Shown here one piece after another: positions 38,999 through 49,402 of a stretch of 64,000 nt of DNA. The stretch spans positions 461,038 through 525,037 of the forward strand of contig NW_022985558.1 in assembly GCF_010093815.1 (NCBI RefSeq), written 5' to 3'. The position numbers and the translations under genes were made by a program. The notes under the pieces were generated by a model. It did not search any database. It had not been told where the DNA came from and was given only the letters and a program-made list of their open reading frames with translations. Source of the DNA: Pseudovirgaria hyperparasitica. Its lineage: Eukaryota; Ascomycota; Dothideomycetes; Acrospermales; Acrospermaceae. Position 1 is the first letter of the stretch. Each line of letters opens with the position of its first letter.

Positions 38999-40240
38999 AT
39001 GGCAAACCTCAATATGGCTGCCGCGGCCAAGACGGTACAGAAGCATATGCAAGAGTCAGAACAAGAGCACATAACGAGACGAACATCAAGCTTCAAAGAA
39101 GTCGAGAGCACCATGCCCCATCTACCAACCCGCTTCCGCGACGCCTCGCTGGTAGACAACCTGTCGTCATACCTGGGCAAGCGAAACCCCTTCACCAAGC
39201 AAGTCGATCCCAAGAAACACATTGTCTGGATATTCGACAATACAGCCTGGCAAATCCCTGGATCAAATGGCTGGGCAGCAGAGTTTGTTGCGGCATACTT
39301 TGTAAAGCGCAGCGGCTCAGACGTGAGCGCTGTTGTTGCTGATATTGCCGAGAAATGCGGTCTCGCAAAGGGCGACAAGCAAGAAGCAACCATTGCAAAA
39401 CGTCTTGAGCCATTTGTCGACTCGATCCTCCCTGCTCACACTGTCAAGATGCAAATCGCCAAATCACAGACTGTCCGACTTGGACCCTCTGGCCGTGATG
39501 GTATCTCCAACGACACCATTCGCTTTGCTACAAAGTACGACAACCTGACTTCTGTCATCTCTGACGCCCTTAGCGTAGAATGTGATGAAATGACTACCTT
39601 CACTGCTGGGCCTACCGGCTGGGCCGTTCTCTCTGACGTCGACGACACCATCAAGCGTACACTGACTGCAGACCCAATTGGTATCCTCAAAACCACATTC
39701 GTCGACGAACCAGAGGCCATTCCCGGTATGCCCGAGCTATACGCACACATGAAGACTGCCCTCGGAAACCCGCCGTTCTGGTATCTCTCAGCCAGCCCTT
39801 ACAACCTCTACACCTTCCTCCGCGACTTTCGACGAAAATACTACCCGGCTGGCCAAATGATACTGCGCGAAGCATCATGGATGAACCTCGCAGGCCTCCT
39901 CACAAACCTGACACAAGGCACGCAAGCGTACAAGGTTGATCGCATGGAAAAGGTCCACGCGCACTGGCCGAAGCGCAAGTTCATCGTCGTCGGCGACAGC
40001 ACACAAACCGATCCGGAATCCTACGGCGAGATGTACCGGAAACATCCCGACTGGATCAAGGCGATCTTTATCCGCAAGGTCACGGGTGTTGCGGCCGTGA
40101 ATGAGGAAGCTAAGATCAGCGACGAGCGGTTCGAGAAGGCGTTTGCGGGTGTGCCAAGGGATGTCTGGACGGTGTTCGAGGAGCCGAATGTGCTGTATGC
40201 GAAGGTCGATGCTTTGGTCAAGGGCGAGGGTCAGAAGTAA
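38999..40240 (+). CDS. APP1-like phosphatidate phosphatase
   Basis: A single exon codes 413 residues. The C-terminal half is an APP1 catalytic domain (HAD superfamily): SDVDDTIKRTL carries the DxDxT nucleophile and acid at residues 213-217, WYLSASPYNLY gives motif II around 264, a Lys near 312 fits motif III, and VVGDSTQTDPESY at 331-342 is the motif IV region. The family removes phosphate from phosphatidic acid to make diacylglycerol; yeast App1 does this at cortical actin patches and is linked to endocytosis. The N-terminal ~200 residues are family-typical but less conserved. Yeast App1 is longer, with a C-terminal actin-binding tail that this shorter form lacks. The first ATG is used; the upstream ATATACATTCATT stretch is promoter-like. 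The neighbour on the right is a convergent PHD gene. Confidence 0.93.
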   Translation: MANLNMAAAAKTVQKHMQESEQEHITRRTSSFKEVESTMPHLPTRFRDASLVDNLSSYLGKRNPFTKQVDPKKHIVWIFDNTAWQIPGSNGWAAEFVAAYFVKRSGSDVSAVVADIAEKCGLAKGDKQEATIAKRLEPFVDSILPAHTVKMQIAKSQTVRLGPSGRDGISNDTIRFATKYDNLTSVISDALSVECDEMTTFTAGPTGWAVLSDVDDTIKRTLTADPIGILKTTFVDEPEAIPGMPELYAHMKTALGNPPFWYLSASPYNLYTFLRDFRRKYYPAGQMILREASWMNLAGLLTNLTQGTQAYKVDRMEKVHAHWPKRKFIVVGDSTQTDPESYGEMYRKHPDWIKAIFIRKVTGVAAVNEEAKISDERFEKAFAGVPRDVWTVFEEPNVLYAKVDALVKGEGQK

Positions 40241-41229
40241 GATATGGCGTGGAACATTGTTTTTGTGAAGTTTTCTTTTCGCTTGCATTGATTTGTCTTT
40301 TAGGTCGATCACACGCAACTTGACGGCGCATAATCGTGACGTCTGTCCGTGTCTGCTATGTACAAGGGACTGGTTTGCGCCGTGATGCTGGGATTCACGC
40401 ATGTCATGGCATCTGAAGGCGCATTTTGTCTCTCCTTTACCGTTGGGGCATTTTAAACTCGTGGTTGTTCGACTCGGCGTATTGTTTGAACCATTACCAT
40501 ATATATTGTTGGATTTCTGCGTTGGTCATACCCCGGTCTCAGCATATAGGTATATAATGTATCGAGTCATTCTTATTGCTTTGTTCTTCGTCTTCTGAGA
40601 TGCTGATGTTGATGCTGATGCTGATGTTGATGCTGATGCTGATGCCGATGCTGATGCCGTCAAGAATAATACTGTAAGGGGAAGGGAGAGAGATTGTGAC
40701 GCTAATGCCGCAATATCACCGAATGAACGGTTTCCTACAGATTTGTACAAAGAGGACAACATGGGACCTAGGTATGTAGTCCATATAACGTTATAAAAGT
40801 GCAACACGATATGACATGGTTTATATGAATTTCTGCATTAATCCTGTTAATATGATTGCTTGTTGGTTGTTGTGAGCGGGCAGAAGGGGGGAGCAAGGAG
40901 TACAAAGGGGCAGAAGGAGCAAAAGGGGGTGGAAAGCGTTCAGCTTCAGGGGTAGTTTAATCTCTGCTCTTCGCTTCCGACGGCCAATATTTGACTCCAT
41001 TAGAGTTTTGCTAGCTTTTGGTTTGGTGATCCATGTTACATAGTTTGCGCCAAAAAACAATTGCAGAAAAAGGGGGGAACATTCTAGGTGGTGTTTGTTT
41101 TTGTTTCAGATGACTATTACAGTACAAGCATTTTCCATTTTGCGTTTGCTCTGCTCTGCTCGCAAGCCCCTTCCATTCCACCATCCCAGTTGAAGTGCGC
41201 ATTCCGAAGTTATGGAAACATGCGACTGC
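40241..41229. other. Convergent intergenic region
   Basis: About 1 kb between the 3' ends of the phosphatase and PHD-finger genes. It contains a GATGCT-type hexanucleotide microsatellite at 40,598-40,658 and A- or G-rich stretches around 40,880-40,935. No gene is supported. Confidence 0.6.
40598..40658. repeat. GATGCT/GATGTT microsatellite
   Basis: About ten tandem hexamers of GATGCT, with GATGTT and GATGCC variants, lie about 360 bp after the stop of the phosphatase gene. On the minus strand this reads as an Ala-Ser/Thr-Ser repeat in a short chance frame. Confidence 0.9.
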
Positions 41230-43668
41230 CTAGCTATACGCGCGCGATGCTTGCGACACACGGAATATATCTTCGACGGCAGCGAATTGCGCTAGTACTT
41301 TTGCGTACGCGGTATGTTTAGACGTGTCGTCGTCGTCCTGTACTTGCTGTTCCTCCACTTGCTGTTCCACCTCGCCCACAGGTCTGTTACGTGCTGCTTC
41401 TCCCTTTCCTTTTCTCACTCCTTCTCCCTCTTCCCCATTTTTCTCTCCCTCGTCATTCCTACTCTCCCCAAGATACTCCCACCCGGCACCACCCACACAA
41501 ACAGGACAGACCCACTCCCCCTTCGCCAGCACACCAACACGAGGCCTCTCGCTCTCCTTCAAGCATGCCACGTGCATCCAGCCGATATGACAAGTTGTTG
41601 CTGCGCAGGCGAGCATGGCGCTTCCGTCGATTGGGCTGCGGCATAGACACCATAGTGTTGGGGTGGGGGGTTGGTGGGATAGGGGGGATGGTGGTGATGC
41701 AAATTTGATTATTGGGGCGGTGCCGTAGCGAGGGCGTTTGGGGGTTGGGGACGTGGGTTTGGTGGTGGGTTTGGTGGTTGTGGGCTTAAATGATGGTTGG
41801 GGTTTGTTTCTTGTGCGAGTCGAGGTGTTTGTTTTGCGCGAGGACCGGATGCGGCTACGGGGGCGAACGGCGAGGGAGTTGTAGTGTGAGCATGGGGCGT
41901 CGACAGAGACCAAGGTGGTGGGAGCGTGATCGATCGTGTCTGGGTCAATGTCCGACTCTGGACCTGGGGATGGGTATGGCGCTGTGGGTATGTACTCCAC
42001 GTCTCTGGCGAATCGAAGGGTTGTGTGCGGGACGAAAGGGATCAGGACGGCCGTTTCTGCGAATCTGACAGTGCGCGTATCCAGCTTTTCTGCCGTACGA
42101 GGCCGCGCAGGCATGAGGTCGTTACAGTCGTCAAAATCATGCTTTGGTAAGGAAGCATAACCTAGAAATTCATTATTCTCGGGACGAGATTCGTGGAACT
42201 GTCTGACGTCGACGTACTCTGATCCATCATCAGTGTCTGCTTGTATGTGTGTTTGGGATTCACGATCCTTCTCTTCGTCACCGGAACTGTCGAGCATGAC
42301 GTATATCTGGGTTTTGCCGTTATTCATGGCCTTTATGTCCGTTGTGCCATCGAGCCCTAGAATGGAGGGATCATTGTACTCTCTTGCTGGCTCTGTGTTG
42401 TCGACGAGGCGGATTCTTGGAGTACGAGGAGGCTCAGGTGAGGCAGTCGATGTAGATGCTCGCTTTCTTGAATTTACGCTGCTCGGGGGACATACAGAGG
42501 ATGGTAGTGGTCTTGGAGGAGGCCGCATAGTAGTAGGAGAGGTATCTGTGTACTGCTCTGACAGAGCAGAAGAGCGAGACGCTGACGTCGACTTTTGTCC
42601 ATTCTCCACCGATGTGAATGTCGAAGGCGTCAATGAGCCGTCTTCGGTGGGAGAGTCCTTGTATCGACCCCAAAGATCCTCAAGGCAGGATACGCAGAAC
42701 CACATCTTTATCAACCCACGATGATACGGTGTGAAATGGACCAGATCGCGAGTATATATCGGTATCTCACCGTTTGCAATATTCAACAACGGCGGACCCT
42801 CAAGCATGAAGTTGGAGACGACGTTCTCGATCGTAACGCATTTAGTATGGCTCTTGATGTGTCCAGGGGACCTGTAGCGGCAGAGAGGATGGGAACAGCT
42901 AGCAGGACCTGTGGGAAGGTCAATTCTGCGGTATATGAATACACAGCCATGTTCATGGTATGTCAGCGGACGAGATAGTGACGATCTCTTCGCAAGTTCA
43001 CCTTCAAGGTGCCGCACCATCTCCCGAATGACGCCAGTGATCTGAAGGTCTTCTTCCCATTCAGCTCGACTGGGATGGTGAGCGACGCTCGGCGTACGAG
43101 AAAGTTTCAGCGACTGTTGATGGCGGTATTCAAGCTTCGCTCGCCAGTGTTCGACTCCGTTCTCTGGGGTCTCGATCCAACACGATCTGTTCTGACCTGT
43201 GACGGCAGGCAGAGGCTTGTCGAGGTCCGGTATGAGTTTGCTCAGAGCATTGTCCTGGGGGTCACTCGCTGCTTCGCTATCGTCGTCGTCGTCGTCGTGT
43301 TCTTCGAAGCTGTAAACACAGGAAGTCGAGCGTGCGTTTATCATGTACAGCCTGTCACCTTGATTATCTCCGTCAACGCGTGGATACCCATCCTGATCTG
43401 TTTCGATCTCCATATCAGAGTCATCCATTGACTCGTCGTATTGATCTGCGCCCGCGTTCACTTCGTACAATGGCAAGTTGTTGTAGAATCGAGGACGCGC
43501 CGCCAATGGAACACCGTCCATAACTCTAAATGTCTCAAGAAAGGATCTCTGTTCAAACACTCTGCGCTCAAAGTGTTTGCGCCCTCGAGCGTAGAAGTAT
43601 TTTATCTTTTTTTGGGGCGAAAGAGCGAGTCTGTAGAGCTTGTTGGGAATAGGTGACGCATCGGACAT
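41230..43668 (-). CDS. PHD-finger protein, disordered
   Basis: One uninterrupted exon of 812 codons from the ATG at 43,668; the frame is open to another ATG at 43,809, giving 859, but the extra 47 residues look like translated leader while MSDASPIPNKLYRLAL begins well. A C-terminal PHD finger starts with WCLCRSPIDGSAMLAC and ends EWVCPVC (residues about 673-724), with the C4HC3 ligands in place: C-x-C, C-x4-C, H-x2-C and C-x2-C. PHD fingers of this ING/Spp1-like spacing usually read methylated histone H3 tails. Residues 170-350 hold a Cys-containing region (CSHPLCRYRSPGHIKSHTKC, WFCVSCLEDLW) that may be a second, unassigned metal site. The middle is low-complexity, with acidic D/E runs and Pro/Thr/Lys-rich tracts. 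A nuclear, chromatin-linked role is inferred from the finger only. Confidence 0.85.
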   Translation of the reverse strand: MSDASPIPNKLYRLALSPQKKIKYFYARGRKHFERRVFEQRSFLETFRVMDGVPLAARPRFYNNLPLYEVNAGADQYDESMDDSDMEIETDQDGYPRVDGDNQGDRLYMINARSTSCVYSFEEHDDDDDDSEAASDPQDNALSKLIPDLDKPLPAVTGQNRSCWIETPENGVEHWRAKLEYRHQQSLKLSRTPSVAHHPSRAEWEEDLQITGVIREMVRHLEGELAKRSSLSRPLTYHEHGCVFIYRRIDLPTGPASCSHPLCRYRSPGHIKSHTKCVTIENVVSNFMLEGPPLLNIANGEIPIYTRDLVHFTPYHRGLIKMWFCVSCLEDLWGRYKDSPTEDGSLTPSTFTSVENGQKSTSASRSSALSEQYTDTSPTTMRPPPRPLPSSVCPPSSVNSRKRASTSTASPEPPRTPRIRLVDNTEPAREYNDPSILGLDGTTDIKAMNNGKTQIYVMLDSSGDEEKDRESQTHIQADTDDGSEYVDVRQFHESRPENNEFLGYASLPKHDFDDCNDLMPARPRTAEKLDTRTVRFAETAVLIPFVPHTTLRFARDVEYIPTAPYPSPGPESDIDPDTIDHAPTTLVSVDAPCSHYNSLAVRPRSRIRSSRKTNTSTRTRNKPQPSFKPTTTKPTTKPTSPTPKRPRYGTAPIIKFASPPSPLSHQPPTPTLWCLCRSPIDGSAMLACAATTCHIGWMHVACLKESERPRVGVLAKGEWVCPVCVGGAGWEYLGESRNDEGEKNGEEGEGVRKGKGEAARNRPVGEVEQQVEEQQVQDDDDTSKHTAYAKVLAQFAAVEDIFRVSQASRAYS

Positions 43669-44377
43669 AGCTGCACTGGGATGTGTCGAGAGTGTTATGC
43701 GTGCCGGAAGTGAACCAACACTTTTTCCGTGAAGCTCGAAATTGGACTCGAAAGAAGTGAAGAGAGAGCGTACATAATGTCTTTGAGAAGACTTCTGGCC
43801 AATGCCCAATGACCACTTCTAGGATACAGTCGATACCAGTAACAGTTGTACATGACAAAATCGCCTGTCTGGCTGATTCACAACAACGATAACATGGGCT
43901 GAAACCGAGCTGTTCACAGAGCCGAACAAGTCCTAAAAGTAGTGCTAGAAGCAGGCTGACAGAACTAATATGTCAAGGACTTAACTTATATCAACGGAGT
44001 GAAAGTGATATTAGGTGAGCGAACTAGAATCGAATAAATTACAGTTCTAAAAAGGGTATTGGACGACCCGGTCGCTGAAACTGACTTTGCATGGGCAAAA
44101 AGGCCGACATAGGCATACAAAGTCCTCCCTTGTTACACCGAAACTACACAACCCGCAAAGTAACGCCGATGTTATGCATGTCGCATCTGTTCGTCTCCCG
44201 TTATGTAACCTTGAAGACTCTGACTATGTCTTAATTTTGTAACGATCAAATTGATTGACACTGATCGTGCACTGAAAATGTTGCGCGCAAACAAGATCTT
44301 TGCGCGACGCCAAGAATGAAATCCAGAATTTACTGCCAGAAGACACGCAGTATCATCCGGTTGGAGGTGTCAATTGA
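43669..44377. other. Intergenic region upstream of PHD gene
   Basis: About 0.7 kb separates the start of the PHD gene from the stop of the next minus-strand gene and should hold the PHD promoter. The part between 43,860 and 44,330 is of ordinary composition; no repeat, RNA gene or recognised site was seen. Confidence 0.55.
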
Positions 44378-45545
44378 TCACCAGATCTCGTTCCCCTTCA
44401 CAGATTTCATATGCCAGTCAACGACTGAATCCTTGAAACTGGAATACAGTTGGGGCACGACCGCTTGCATGATGCCGTCAGCAAGCTGTCGCTTTGAGAG
44501 ATTCTTTTCTGTCCAAAAGTGCTTCAGAAATTGACCTGTGCAGCCCGAACCAGCGGCCTCTGGGAAGCCGTTCGCTTGTGCGCATGGGAGCGCCACGATC
44601 ACGCCCTCTTCAGGGAAATCGTAACGGATGTGCTCGCTGAACGCAGTTTGTTCACGGAAGGATTCGTATGTCCATTTAGTACATTCTTCGTATTCTTTGC
44701 CAGTCGTGCAATCGCCCCATTTCTTGTAGATCTCTTCAACCTTTGGTGCTTTGGCTTGAGAGAAGAAGAAACCAGTATTCAAAACGACATTATGTTTCGA
44801 ATCGAAATTGGGCTCGCCGGCAGGATCATTCGCCATGGCAATGGCAGTCTTGGACGTAAAGTTCCAATAGTTCATCATCCATTCTAGAGGAAGTTCTGGG
44901 CTGGTAAATTCGGCATCCGAGTCAACGGTGACGACCCAGTCATATGACTTCATGAGCTCGTGCGACATCAACACCTTGGTCCAGCCACCCTGCTGGTAAT
45001 CATATTCAGGGGATCGGATAAACTTGTAATCGTAACCGTGAATCTTAGCATATAGGTAATGCGACATAATTCCAGCAGAAAGGTGGTGAAGGTTTTCCCA
45101 GGTTGGTGCTTCGGGCGCGTTGACCTCACCCTCCTTGTCCAGTGGACGTGTGTCCACATCGAGAATCACCAACTTCTTGCCCAACTTCTTCGTGTAATAG
45201 GGTGCCTTTCCCATAGTGTGTACATTGCCTTCTCGATCGGTAAATGACTTTTGTGTTATGTCGACAGCAAGAGGTTTCCACAGGGCGCGTACGATATTGA
45301 TAAACGATAGATCATCGGCAGAAGTTTCTGCATGAGCAGGCTCTACAGGTGATTTGTCGCCGGAGAAGGGTCTACAGTGATCAGTCTACTGTAGCGAGTA
45401 ATAAACATTGCGGTCGAGCTTACATTCTGCCGTGTAGATCCTCCGGGACGGTAGCTGGAAAGAAGAACAGGGTGAATCCGAAGAAGCCCAAGAGCACAGC
45501 AACTGCAATGACAGAGCGTCGCCAGGCGACATTCAAGGCCGCCAT
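44378..45545 (-). CDS. GT34-like type II glycosyltransferase
   Basis: Two exons, 45,545-45,424 and 45,371-44,378, code 371 residues; the 52-bp intron (GTAAGC/CTGTAG) was placed because the downstream frame stays open well before its first Met and joins in phase to a start with a membrane anchor. The N terminus, MAALNVAWRRSVIAVAVLLG followed by FFGFTLFFF, is a signal anchor of a Golgi type II enzyme. The lumenal part has SYDWVVTVDSDAEFTSPEL, with the DxD metal and sugar-nucleotide site at about residues 191-193, after a GGWTKV segment. This layout fits the galactosyltransferase family of Gma12/Mnn10 (GT34), which extends cell-wall mannan in the Golgi, though another small fungal sugar-nucleotide transferase family is possible. 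Donor and acceptor are unknown. All key residues are present and the gene looks intact. Confidence 0.85.
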
Positions 45546-47032
45546 GCTGAGAGAGATGACGAGACCAGGTTGTTAGCGTGGATGAGTCGTGGATGGTCAA
45601 CGAGACTGTGTGAAAGAAGGGCTGATTAGGGTAGCTAGATAGGACAGAGACACGCAAAGGAAACGAGCAAGGACAAGGAGGAGGAATTGGCGAAGATCGT
45701 GCGAGTAAGTAGTGAACGAGAGACGAAGATATCGCCAATACCCTGAGGGGGCGACGTAGAAGAAGGGGGCAGTGGCGCGATTTTGTTGCGGGATCTGCCA
45801 AGCAAGCGACTAACTGCGTCTGGTACTGCTGTCAGGCTTCAGCTCAGACCTGCCGCTCCCCGGCTAACTACCGCTAATCCCTGTGGTACGTGTTATTATC
45901 GTCCCTGATTTGCTGCCGGATGTCATGTTACTGTAATCCCCTTCACCACCATCTCCTATCCTTTTTCTTCCCGCTGTTAATACCTGTTGTACTTATTCCT
46001 TACTTACCGCTGCTCCTTTACTTTCTTCTTTTTTCTTGGTTTTTTTTCTGCCCCCTTCTCCTTATCTATTTGCGCAATGTGTCGTATTGCATGACCTTGT
46101 AACCCTCTCCATTCAGGCAACGTCAGCACGTAGTCAGGCGACCACAATGCATGCAGGGACCAAATAGGCCTTGTGCCATACTCGTAGGAGGACAAGTGTG
46201 CTCTTGAGTGACAACAAAAACTCCTCAGTGTTTTCTCCGTCCGAGATAATGATATAAACAGTGAGTTGTTCAATTACACGGGAAATAGGAGGCACGGCCA
46301 CTATCTTGGAATCTCGCTGTTGTCTCACGTAAGCTGATCTGCTCAAGCCCAACAAGTTTTTGCCACTGTCGAGACGCCACCCCTGGAAGCAAAGACTCAA
46401 GGTTCAGGGATTGCTTTATTAACGATCATTATCATCAACATCAGCCGCACCCTGTTGTGTATAAGCATGTTTCAATTACAGAGAGGCATATATATCATAT
46501 ATCATAATGTTACTACGCCGGTGTATGTATATAGACTGTTCGGCTGGCCGCCTTGCCAGACGTGTTCGAGTTCAAGTCCGTGACACGTTTAGTCCCTCCC
46601 GCCCCCTGGCACGTTCAGCAGATAGGCTAAGCCCCGAAATAGCCTAGTTCGTTCTATCTATATCTCCTTCTCGATAGACGTGGGACCCAGCGTAGTGATT
46701 CAGTAGTCTATCAATACTACTACCATAACGACCTCGACTTCGCCATTAAACAGCCTCCTTACTTGCAGCGATGACAGTCAGACCGCAATAACTTGCAAGG
46801 TACTATGATTGCAGGGCGAAGACGGTGTACACAATCTGAGACAGCTTATATAAGGTCAGCCACGGGCCATATTATACTGATCTTGTTCTGGCTTTATTTG
46901 CCTAGTCCTCAACCTTGCGTGGACAGGATTCTACGTGTATTCACATTGCGCCCTCAAGATCTTACGTTTCGTAAGCCGTCGAACACGTACTGGCGCTCAG
47001 TATAAACTGCTGCCCACCCAAGGTACATCCGT
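45546..47032. other. Intergenic region, no gene seen
   Basis: Nearly 1.5 kb between the start of the glycosyltransferase and the stop of delta-COP, both on the minus strand. It should include the glycosyltransferase promoter. A pyrimidine-rich stretch with T-runs lies at about 45,960-46,060, and a short stem of CGTGT and ACACG flanks 46,560-46,590. Open frames in the region are short and protein-unlike. No tRNA was found. Confidence 0.55.
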
Positions 47033-48790
47033 CTATCCCACCGTGTAAGACTCGGCCACAGACTTTATATCCTTAGAGAACGGAACGCTTTGGCTCATGC
47101 TCAATAGTGTTACCGAGGAGATCTATAAAACTAGATTAGTGTCCAACTCGATTGTATTCAAGAGAGGCAGGGCTTACGTCGACATCTAAGAAAGGCGTGG
47201 CTTTGGTGAACCGGACCTTCATCGGGAAGAACTCGGCATCGCTGTCGCCAGACGCCTCGAACTCGAATGAACCGGAACTGTTCTCAGCATTTACGGTTCC
47301 AATGTTCCACTCAAGGCTGTCACCTGAGACCTCATAGACGGCATCAAAACTCGAGACGTTCGGCTCGTCTGTCGTGAAAGGGATAATCAGGGAAACGTCT
47401 TGGAGTTCTTCTCCACCCGAGAGCTCGTATTCAATGGTGATATTAAAGGAACTGCCACTTTCCTCGACCCATGCCCGGAAAGTGATAGGTAGATCGTCAA
47501 CCTCATCAGGCTTCGCGCTAAGCTTCCATTTCATAACACCAATTGCCATGTTGGCGGGAAATCCTTTCGATGTGTCTGAAAGTTGTATCGTTTTCGAGTT
47601 CCTGAAGGCATTCTTGTCGACTTTGGGATGAGTGATGAGGTTGGCGCCTCGGTTGTTTCCAATCGCAAGATCAAGCTTAACTTGTGTGAAACTAGGATCA
47701 GAGATCTTGAGCTGCAATTGACCATTCACATCGAATGACTTGAGGATACCTTCCCTGTCCAACGACGCAGATATAGACTCTGCAGTTGTGATATGAATTG
47801 CTTCCCGATCTATAGACGTCGAGGTACGTCCAGCTGGAACGGCAACGGGAATCGATGCAGCAGGGGTGTTTGATACCAAAGGTGAAGCAATCTCCGCTTC
47901 AGGCCCGAGGTCTCCTTTAACTTGATCGAACATGTTTGTAGTTTTTGACTTCTTGCCAAGCTGCATACCTTTTCCTTGCTTCGACAATGGCCTATCGCTA
48001 CGTTAGACATATGTAGGGAGATATGAATAAATAGTGACCACTGACTTTGACGTCTTGGCCTTTTCCGCAGCGTACGAATCATATGTGTCAGGAACTGTTG
48101 TAGGCACCGAAGGAGTATATGTAGGGTACGAGGGTGTCCGTGGAGCTGCACCCCGACTACTTCGAGCCATCTCTTTCCGCTGCATTTCAAGCTGTTTCGC
48201 TCTACGCTTCCGCTCCTCGCTGGCTTCAAGTTCTTTGTTCTGGTTACTCTGTCAGTATGGTCAAGAACATTACGCTGGTAGCTTCCTACTCTGGAGATGA
48301 TCTCTTGTATTCTTTCTTCGTGACTCTCCATGTCTAGGAAAGTCTTAATTTGTGCAATGGTCAAGTTCTCCCGGTACCCGAGTGTGACCAATTCATCGAA
48401 GGCGCTGAGTAGTTCAAAGGCATTTCGTAAGATTTCGCGCTCGTCTAAACTTTTGCAGATGCTTGATACCACTTGTGCAAAGAGATGCAATGAGTTTATG
48501 TCTTGTAAAATATTGGATTGTCGGTTGGTGATAAGAACCATGTAGAGTTCGTCCAGAGGCTGGTAAACAAATCGAACGTTGTCTTGCTCGACGGTTGTGT
48601 GTTGTGTGCCAGAATCTGCGAGTTTAGGGAATGAGGCGAGCAAAGCTTCAATACGGGATCTTTGCATTTCTCTGAACTGCCTAGAGAGCACTGCTTTGCC
48701 CCCTCGGGTGCAGATGGACGCTGCGAGAACGACCTGTATACCATGAGCTTGTGCATGAAATTAAGAGGCGGGCTCTGTGCAAATTACCAT
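47033..48790 (-). CDS. RET2: Coatomer subunit delta (delta-COP)
   Basis: Five exons: 48,790-48,788 (ATG only), 48,733-48,290, 48,239-48,046, 47,991-47,178 and 47,122-47,033, coding 514 residues. The four introns are 50-55 bp with canonical ends. Delta-COP is part of the COPI coat, which returns proteins from Golgi to ER; it forms the adaptor-like half with beta, gamma and zeta. The N-terminal longin-like part has SRQFREMQRSRIEALLASFP, TVEQDNVRFVYQPLDELYMV and a QSNILQDINSLHLFAQV segment, all very typical. A charged linker (EASEERKRRAKQLEMQRKEM) and the C-terminal mu-homology domain in exon 4 follow. The last exon, ending FSKDIKSVAESYTVG, was recovered by an intron that skips an in-frame stop. 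Without it the protein would lose its conserved end. The name follows the yeast orthologue. Confidence 0.95.
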
Positions 48791-49402
48791 TATGACCGAA
48801 TTACACTCTGGCAACTAATGGTCGTAAGGTGTTACAATGATTCAATCGTCGCGCTGACTTTCGACGAGGCACTAATCACGATATCAACAGTTGTCCTCTT
48901 GGAGCTGGACTCTCGAAAGTGTGGATTGGCGGGCGCGCGGCCGGCAGACCGGAAAATCGTTTGTCCGCGCTGCGCGCAGGGGTAACTTTAAATGACAAAC
49001 TGGTAAAACGCGGTTGCCACATCCGCATCGCGACACTGTCTATCTACGAGCACGTCCATCGCCCAACACTCTTTCTTTTTTTCAAAACACGACTCGACAC
49101 ATAGCAGCGCTTACTTAACTTCGCCATCTCAAGACACTCGATCCACACATCCCTACACTCGCTTCCCCTCGAACACTACTACTTTTGATATTGACTGTCT
49201 TGTTCGCACTTCCTTACCGCACTTTGATCGTGGTCGTCCGAACTCAGTACAAAGCTGAAGTCAACCGCCGCGCCACTCAGAAAGACACAGTCCATCATCC
49301 AACCTCGTATTCATGAGAATAACGGCCCTCCTACAATACGCCGCTCCTACACTAACACTTTAGCTCGCAAGTGATCTCTCAAACTACTCTGGATTTACGG
49401 AG
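48791..49402. promoter_or_regulatory. Divergent promoter region
   Basis: The 612 bp between two outward-transcribed start codons (delta-COP on the minus strand, the acidic protein on the plus strand) must hold both promoters. A G+C-rich segment with GCGCGCGGCCGGC-like content at about 48,930-48,985 sits near the middle, and pyrimidine-rich C/T tracts lie at 49,060-49,380 on the side of the plus-strand gene. No TATA box was clear. Confidence 0.55.

Noticed and set aside
41314-42150. Plus-strand open frames antisense to the PHD gene
   Set aside because: They mirror the low-complexity Pro/Thr/Lys and acidic tracts of the sense gene and have no protein-like pattern.
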